DNA of 64,000 nucleotides from Rotaria macrura (Eukaryota; Rotifera; Eurotatoria; Philodinida; Philodinidae): NCBI GenBank assembly GCA_900239685.1, contig OENT01000114.1, positions 143,084 through 207,083 of the forward strand. The letters run 5' to 3'. The translations under genes were made by a program, and so were the position numbers. Under the pieces are notes generated by a model. That model had not been told where the DNA came from and did not search any database. It saw only the letters and a list, made by a program, of their open reading frames with translations. Below, piece after piece: positions 58,136 through 64,000 of the stretch; position 1 is the stretch's first letter; each line of letters opens with the position of its first letter.

Positions 58136-60420
58136 TTATTTCGAATGCCGATAACAATATGCATTAAATAACGATATTTGGATTCTATTGAGAAAAAAGT
58201 CGGAGTGAATTTCGGCATAACGCATCAGAACGAACAAAGGCAATTTGATTATCATCGTGGGTACGTAAAATAAATGGTATCTATCGAAAAAGTCCATTGG
58301 AGACAGAAAATAAGATTTAATAAGAGTAAAAAATAAGATTTGTGGCGCCAGTGAAGCTTCGATTAACCAACGAAAAAAGTTAGTATATGTTACTGTATAG
58401 TTGCTATTCCCTAATTGGGGCCATGTGTAGATGAAAGTGATGTATACATAGACGACTATTAATTTCATTTCTTTTTTCAATACAATAATTATTAATGAAT
58501 ATGTATCTAGGTCATGTATGGGTAACCAGTTCCTTGAAATGAAATTACTTGCAGTTCTCCAATAACGATAGAGGATCAATATATTTATCATTTGAAACTG
58601 TAAACAAATCGGGACGAGAAGTATCCAATCGATTAAACGAGTAATCATGAAATGAATGATAAGCCAAAGTTTTACATTAGAAACGCATAGTAATTGTTTA
58701 TATTCCATTGATAAAGATTGATTGGGTAATAACCAAAACGTTTCATTGATCAACAGCATTCAACTCATATTGATGAAATAATTTTCACTTCAAATAATTC
58801 GGTTTATATAGAATGCATTTCATTAATTAATTTCGCTTTATCATACTTACAATTGTCTATGCAAAACAAATAATTTCATATAAAGATACGTCCGTTGCCT
58901 ATTTCACATATCTATTGTTTTCTTCTCTAATTGCGCTCTCCTCATCCCAAAATGGACGGAGGATTGAAAAAAATTATTGACAAATGTGTCGCTTCAATCA
59001 TTAAATAGAGTCACAAGTTCACTTTTCTCCTTCCTCTTAGGTATGCACCAGTGTTGTCATTTTTTCTTTTCATCTAGTTCTGTAAATTTAGATGGAACCA
59101 TCGGCTAGCCTAATGGAGCTTGACTAAAAATGAGCTGAAGGACTGAGAATTTCAGATACTAAAATACGTTCATCTTTGATATCGACTAAATAGCACTGAT
59201 GCACACCTACTTCTTCTCTTTCATTCAATTATCGTCGTTTTCCGTAAGGTCTTCATGATATTGACTAATCTTTTAGTCCTTATTGCAATGAAAATCAAAA
59301 AATCAATTGTTGAGATAAGTATATAATGAGAAAATCTTTATTTATCGAAAAAAAGCCTTATCAAACATACAAGTAAACATATAGTAGAATCAACAGCAAT
59401 AGCAGAATTTGAGAAATTGACCAGTCTCTTGCAAACCACACAATAATTTCAGTACTATATAGTAAATCGACTGTATCAATTTCATCCTCCGGATCAGGAA
59501 TTAGATTCGGAAGAAATTGATTTAGAGATGGGTTTAAGATAATTAGAAGTAAAATTCCACTCATCGACCAACCTATAGGATAATTTAAACACGTTTCAAT
59601 AATAATTGCATTTACAATACCCAGGTCGAAAAAGCACGGTCGTAAACGATCCTATACGGAGAAATACATGGTCCAGTATTACGATCGTATATCTCTGTGT
59701 CGTATACTGGGAAATTCGACGATATACGGAGAGAAAAACGATCGTTTTGGTCCTCGTATACAAAATCCGTAAACGGCTTTCCAGGTCAATCAAAACGGCC
59801 ACCGTTACAGTATCGTAAACGGTCGTTTTTACATCGTATACCACGGTTAAACGATCGTTTTACGCCGTATTATGGCGTTTTAACAAGGTCAGTATTACGG
59901 ACGTACACCGTATATACGACGTGAAACCCTCGTAAAGACAGCGTAATACTATCGTATTCTACAGAACATACGGTCGTATTACTGACTTTCTTAAAACGGG
60001 ATAATACGACGCCGTAATGGGCCGTATTCTCATCGTAATCAACCGCTTACGGATCGTTCTGTTCGACCTGGGTTCCATTTCCCACCGTATAAATCCGTAT
60101 ACGATCGTATTCGTCCGTATACGACCGTAATACTGGACCATATAAAACGCTATAATACGACCGTATACGGTCGTTTACAGCCGTATACGAAGTCCGTAAT
60201 CGTTGACCTGGGTACTCATTAAAAACGTTGATCGTGTTAAAGATCGTCGATTACAATCCCTATATCGATAAACATGTCGCTTTTAATAGAATTTGCAGTT
60301 GATACAATAGTTCGATGTCGTTTCTTTGTAAGATCTTGATACCTATTTCGATAATTTGTGAAAAGAACAATAAATCCTGCTTGCAATAGGAAAATTACAA
60401 ATCTAACTAAATCTGGAACT
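58136..60420 (-). pseudogene. Unrecognised multi-pass membrane-protein gene remnants
   Basis: Minus-strand open stretches with coding look: 58136-58759 (207 codons, at least four hydrophobic segments, for example LVPICLQFQMINILILYRYW), about 59361-59617 (NYPIGWSMSGILLLIILNPS, PDPEDEIDTVDLLYST), and 60215-60420 (RYRDCNRRSLTRSTFLMS, plus FVIFLLQAGFIVLFTNYRNR in another frame). They could be parts of one polytopic receptor-like protein, but I do not recognise a family and could not chain them with splice sites. A CG-rich element at 59618-60214 sits between two of them and breaks the frame. Either a gene interrupted by a transposon or a gene with that element in an intron. Confidence 0.35.
59618..60214. 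mobile_element. CG-rich nested palindromic element with TA target site
   Basis: The ends read TACCCAGGTC (59618-59627) and GACCTGGGTA (60205-60214), perfect inverses including a TA that may be the duplicated target. Inside, ATGGTCCAGTATTACG at 59668 is inverted at 60119-60141. The body is full of CGTATACG, CGATCGT and CGTAAACG motifs, very different from flanking DNA. A second inner pair, CCAGGTC near 59781 and GACCTGGG near 60065, suggests one copy nested in another or serial foldback. No coding capacity. Confidence 0.75.
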
Positions 60421-62266
60421 TGTATTTAAATCGATTCAACGAAATCACAGTACAGGTCCTAATAGATGTGAAAAAAAATTATATTAACACATGCATTTCA
60501 ATCTACATACCATCGTGAAACGAGTGTAACTGACGAGATTGGAGAAGAATTACGAACTACACATGTATAGATCACTAAATCAAGGAGACAAACACGCGTG
60601 GTTGAATCAATGGACTAATGTTATATGACAGAAAATTAATCACGCTGCTTATTCTATAAGAGAAAATTAGTCCATCGAATTGACCTCGTTTATTTTTCTC
60701 CACTATATATAGTGATCTATGCATATTTAGCTCAAAAATATTGCTCCAGTCTCGTAAGTTATATATATTCCACACAAAGTATGTTGTGAAAATGTTTAGT
60801 AATTTAAACCATCCATCTCTGAATTATGCTCAGTATATTCTCCATTACTTCTTCGATATTTATTTATTTGATAAATGAATGAATAAAGTGGAAAGAAAAT
60901 GTATACGTATCGAATGATTAAAGTCTTCTTGAATTTGATGTAAATGATTTTGTTCTGGGAAGGGAAGATAATTGAAATGGAAGTAAAGTACGATGATATT
61001 GAGGATGTGCATGAACTAATAAGTTAATTTATCAAATTAATATACGATAGCCAGAAAACTAAGATGTGTGAAGCATTATGTTACGGAAATGAAACATGAA
61101 CATATTTGCACTTTGACAAAATAGAAAACAATACGCAATGTTCAGTTAAAATATTTTCATACACTACGATTTTGGATTGTGCAAAAAAACAGAATATACG
61201 AGTAAGTCCCAGCTTGATAGCGTTTCTTGCTGAAAATGTAAGAGTTCGAAACCAAACAAACACTCATGAAGAATGCACTATCATCACATACAAAATATTT
61301 ATACGGTGATGATTTATCAAGATCGACAAGAACACGCCGGTTTCCACAGAAAACTACCGGAACATGGAAGCAGTATTCTATCCAGAAAATTTCGCGATAG
61401 ATTCCAAATAATTTCTGTTCTTTCTAGCAGAGACCGGCTGGAAATCATAGGGGAAAATCTCACAGATTTCCAGTGTGTCCTGTAGTATATACGGTGATTT
61501 TGCCGCGCCTTTCCTGCCAGTTCCTACAGTATCTCGTGACCAGAACGATCAACTTGTGTATATATAACGAACCGTTTCTAGAAGTTCTCTCTAAAAAAAG
61601 GAGTTTCGAAGAACCTTCTAGAAATGGTTCTAAAATCAGGCAAAAGATAAAACCTTCAATGTTCGTGAAAACTCCCTTTTTAGTGAGTTGCAAACACTTG
61701 GGAACAGGATTACTGATTACAGAGATATATACGATATTTTACGTCAGGATGTGACCTTTTCCTGACATGATTCGCTCTAAAAAAACTCTCCAACTCAGAG
61801 ATCCAACTCTCCAAGAAGAACTCAATGTGCTGTATCACATGCACACCTCATTTCCCGAAATACATTATTATCTTCCGAGAAAAGTTTTAGCTGGTCTTAG
61901 AAATCACGAAAAAATTATGAAATACGCTGAAATAACCCAGCGATTTAGCTAACAGCTGATGTCAACCGAACTATGTTTGATTTCAAATACAGCTCGACGA
62001 GCTGTTTCGAATTAGTGATAAGATTTTCGCTGAAATCTTGCCGGTCTCACTGGGTCGTCGATCACGCAACGCTTCCTTTTTTGGCTCATTGAGTTTTACG
62101 AATAGCTGAGAAAGTTATAGTAATTTCTCAGTTTAACTTGTAAAGACGGTGAAGAATCGTCTAGTATATCATTCCTCCTCTTATCACGGTAGCGATCAGA
62201 CATGTCTTATAATTTTTCTTTTCTTTGATATAACTCTTCATATCAAACGAACAAATCAAATTCGAT
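60421..62266. other. Region upstream of the LINE ORF1
   Basis: No gene supported. Part of 61310-62266 is less AT-rich than its surroundings and is probably the retrotransposon 5' untranslated region. An imperfect hairpin lies at 61570-61629. Confidence 0.4.
61570..61629. repeat. Imperfect hairpin around TTCTAGAA
   Basis: The left arm AACCGTTTCTAGAAGTTC (61570-61587) is inverted as GAACCTTCTAGAAATGGTT (61611-61629), with a loop of about 23 bases. Confidence 0.6.
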
Positions 62267-63337
62267 ATGGAAACTTCCAATGACTCATTCTTGCACATGC
62301 ACTTGAACCCAGGTCCTCAAACTCCTGGGAATAACAAAAGAATGAGATCCGAAGGTCAAAATTCAATTGAAAATCATACACGTAATACTCAGGTGGAAAA
62401 TTCACCAATTAAATATAGAAACTTAAAGCATCAAGCGTCATCAATCCAACAAAACGATTATCCACCAATCATTCTTGATTTCAAAACTTCTCATAATAAA
62501 ACGGACAGAAAATTAATAGAAGAATTAATTACGGAATGGAAAATAAAAAACAACAGAGAAATTAATATAATTGGAAGATTTGGATATAAAAAATTACTTC
62601 TGGTCTTTGCCCGAGATAACTCAACTCTCGATGATCTACTGAATGAAAAGCTATGGCCTAACAAAATCGACCATAATGATTATACTATTAAGTATCCAAA
62701 AATATTGCCTGAACAGTACTCTTTAGTCATTCTAGATTTTCAATTAACTTGGAAAGAAGATGAAATTTTAAAAGAGTTACAAGAAAAACATCCTACATTG
62801 AATAAATTAACAAGGCTTGTAAATCAAAATGGCAAATCGATGACTATTGTGCGAGCTGATTTCAGGTCCTCTGAAGCTGTTAGACATCTTCTAAATCAAG
62901 GTCAAATCGATATAAATGCCATGAAACTACGTGTTCGATCATATTTTTTACCAGTTAAAATCATTAAATGTAGAAAATGTTTTAAACATGACCATCTCAC
63001 AAGTCAATGTGTTAGTCCTCAATTATGCTTCAAATGTGGCCAGCAACATGCTTTTGAAGGCGGGTGTAATAATGAAATAAAATGTGTAAACTGTCAACAG
63101 CACCACTATTCAGGACACTCTTCATGCCCAGTTGTTCAAATAAAAAGAAAACAACTTTCAGAACAACAAAAACTCTATCGTGCTGAAATCTTGATAAACC
63201 AACAACGACAACAAAATGTTTACAAAAACAACCTGTCTTTATTCCCACCGCTACTACCCGATACGAATAATTCGCAATTTAATACGGGACTAAATCCAAC
63301 AAATACTGTTTGTCGACCGTACAATCAACCATCATAG
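62267..63337 (+). CDS. Non-LTR retrotransposon ORF1 (gag-like, zinc knuckles)
   Basis: An uninterrupted ORF of 356 codons. The N-terminus is basic and hydrophilic. The middle resembles an RNA-recognition-like region found in LINE ORF1 proteins (YSLVILDFQLTWKEDEILKE, MTIVRADFRSSEAVRHLL). Near residues 230-285 come three cysteine-rich knuckles: CRKCFKHDHLTSQC (CX2CX4HX4C), CFKCGQQHAFEGGC and CVNCQQHHYSGHSSC. This array is known of Jockey/I-type ORF1 nucleic-acid-binding proteins. ORF1 packages element RNA. No reverse transcriptase or endonuclease is in the window; the element continues or ends past 63743. It is flanked on the right by open but frame-shifted sequence that belongs to it. Confidence 0.85.
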   Translation: METSNDSFLHMHLNPGPQTPGNNKRMRSEGQNSIENHTRNTQVENSPIKYRNLKHQASSIQQNDYPPIILDFKTSHNKTDRKLIEELITEWKIKNNREINIIGRFGYKKLLLVFARDNSTLDDLLNEKLWPNKIDHNDYTIKYPKILPEQYSLVILDFQLTWKEDEILKELQEKHPTLNKLTRLVNQNGKSMTIVRADFRSSEAVRHLLNQGQIDINAMKLRVRSYFLPVKIIKCRKCFKHDHLTSQCVSPQLCFKCGQQHAFEGGCNNEIKCVNCQQHHYSGHSSCPVVQIKRKQLSEQQKLYRAEILINQQRQQNVYKNNLSLFPPLLPDTNNSQFNTGLNPTNTVCRPYNQPS

Positions 63338-63743
63338 CATCAGTAGTAGCAACTCAAACTACGAACAAACATGAAAACATTGAACAAATAATAATGGCCA
63401 TGTCGGAATCGATTCATCAACAACTGTCGAATTTCTCAATAACAATAACATCTCAAATATCGGAGTTAACAAAAAAATTAATATCTATAATGATAGAGTG
63501 CAAACCATTGAACAACAGATTGAAGAGGTCATCATTCCAGCAATAAGTGAGCTGTCTAAAACTATAGACAATCTCTCAGACAACAAGGAACAAATTTCAA
63601 CACAAACAACACATCAAAAATACCGAATATCATCGTGTCAAGAATTAATACAATCCCTTATTCAAAAGCAAAAATCATCAATACCCCAAACACCTCGATA
63701 CAAACGATACCGACCAACAAAAGATCTGATACAAATTCAATAG
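63310..63743 (+). pseudogene. Frame-shifted continuation of the LINE ORF1
   Basis: Two overlapping frames follow the ORF1 stop: 63310-63546 (HENIEQIIMAMSESIHQQLS) and 63498-63743 (IEQQIEEVIIPAISELSKTI). Both are helical and coiled-coil-like and read as one protein tail broken by two frame changes near 63310-63335 and 63495. This suggests a decayed copy, or that ORF1 normally ends at 63337 and the rest is spacer. Confidence 0.5.
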
Positions 63744-64000
63744 AATCCTAGTAATTATTTACAATAAAATGAAACAATTTAACATTTACAAATTCAATGA
63801 ATTAATACAAATCTACAATAATATGGCTACAGTAGTAGATGAAAAATCTTTTGAAATAGGCTACCAAATTATCGAGGAATGGTGCTGCCCAAGTGAGTAA
63901 AAGACGGGCTAAATGACTGGTCTTTTTTCTAGACATGTCGGCCCGTCTTGTCTAGTCTTTGTCTCAAAATCGACTAGTCCCTTACTAGTCCAAATTTCTG
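63744..64000. other. Window end with short inverted repeats
   Basis: An AGACGGGC at 63902-63909 is inverted at 63941-63948, followed by repeated GACTAGTC-like motifs. This may be the edge of another element that cuts the LINE, but it runs off the window. Confidence 0.35.

Overview
The window is AT-rich nuclear DNA of a small invertebrate animal. Its genes are split by many short GT-AG introns (about 48-110 nt, with a few longer ones) and encode animal protein families. A membrane-anchored phage-type tail-collar gene with introns, several non-autonomous hAT-like elements and a LINE ORF1 would fit a bdelloid rotifer, but that is an inference from gene style and not a proven identification. No tRNA, rRNA or CRISPR array was recognised. 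All gene models below come from reading splice sites by eye against remembered family architecture.

Layout. 1-6987 (+): 3' part of a conventional protein kinase C gene with two alternative last exons. 7250-8455: a decayed partial duplicate of the 3' end of the VAT1-like gene at 24-25 kb, carrying a hAT-like insertion and a 58-codon ORF. 8.5-19.6 kb: gene-poor, with three small inverted-repeat elements. 19665-21437 (+): single-pass membrane protein with a phage tail-collar domain. 24073-25447 (-): VAT1/quinone oxidoreductase-like gene. 25856-29570 (-): V-ATPase subunit C. 31453-38409 (+): EPS8-like actin regulator (PTB, EPS8 middle region, SH3, polyproline, C-terminal SAM-like domain) with two alternative starts. 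38569-39970 (-): multi-pass membrane protein, perhaps TspO-related. 40395-41488 (+): spermidine-synthase-like protein with an in-frame TGA. 41711-42688: hAT-like element. 46191-46593 (+): thioredoxin. 49334-51137 (-): ING-family PHD protein. 56.2-57.9 kb: repeat cluster. 58.1-60.4 kb (-): unrecognised membrane-protein remnants interrupted by a CG-rich palindromic element. 62267 to the end (+): 5' part of a non-LTR retrotransposon.

The genes are unrelated housekeeping or signalling genes rather than a pathway. Divergent pairs are V-ATPase C/EPS8 and the TspO-like/spermidine-synthase-like pair; EPS8 and the TspO-like gene converge with 159 bp between their stop codons. The most noteworthy observations are the alternative PKC C-tails (a parallel to mammalian PKC beta I/II), the membrane-anchored tail-collar protein, the alternative EPS8 first exons, the filled/empty site pair that exposes a hAT-like insertion, the conserved 58-codon ORF in the duplication, and the nested palindromic element whose removal restores a reading frame.
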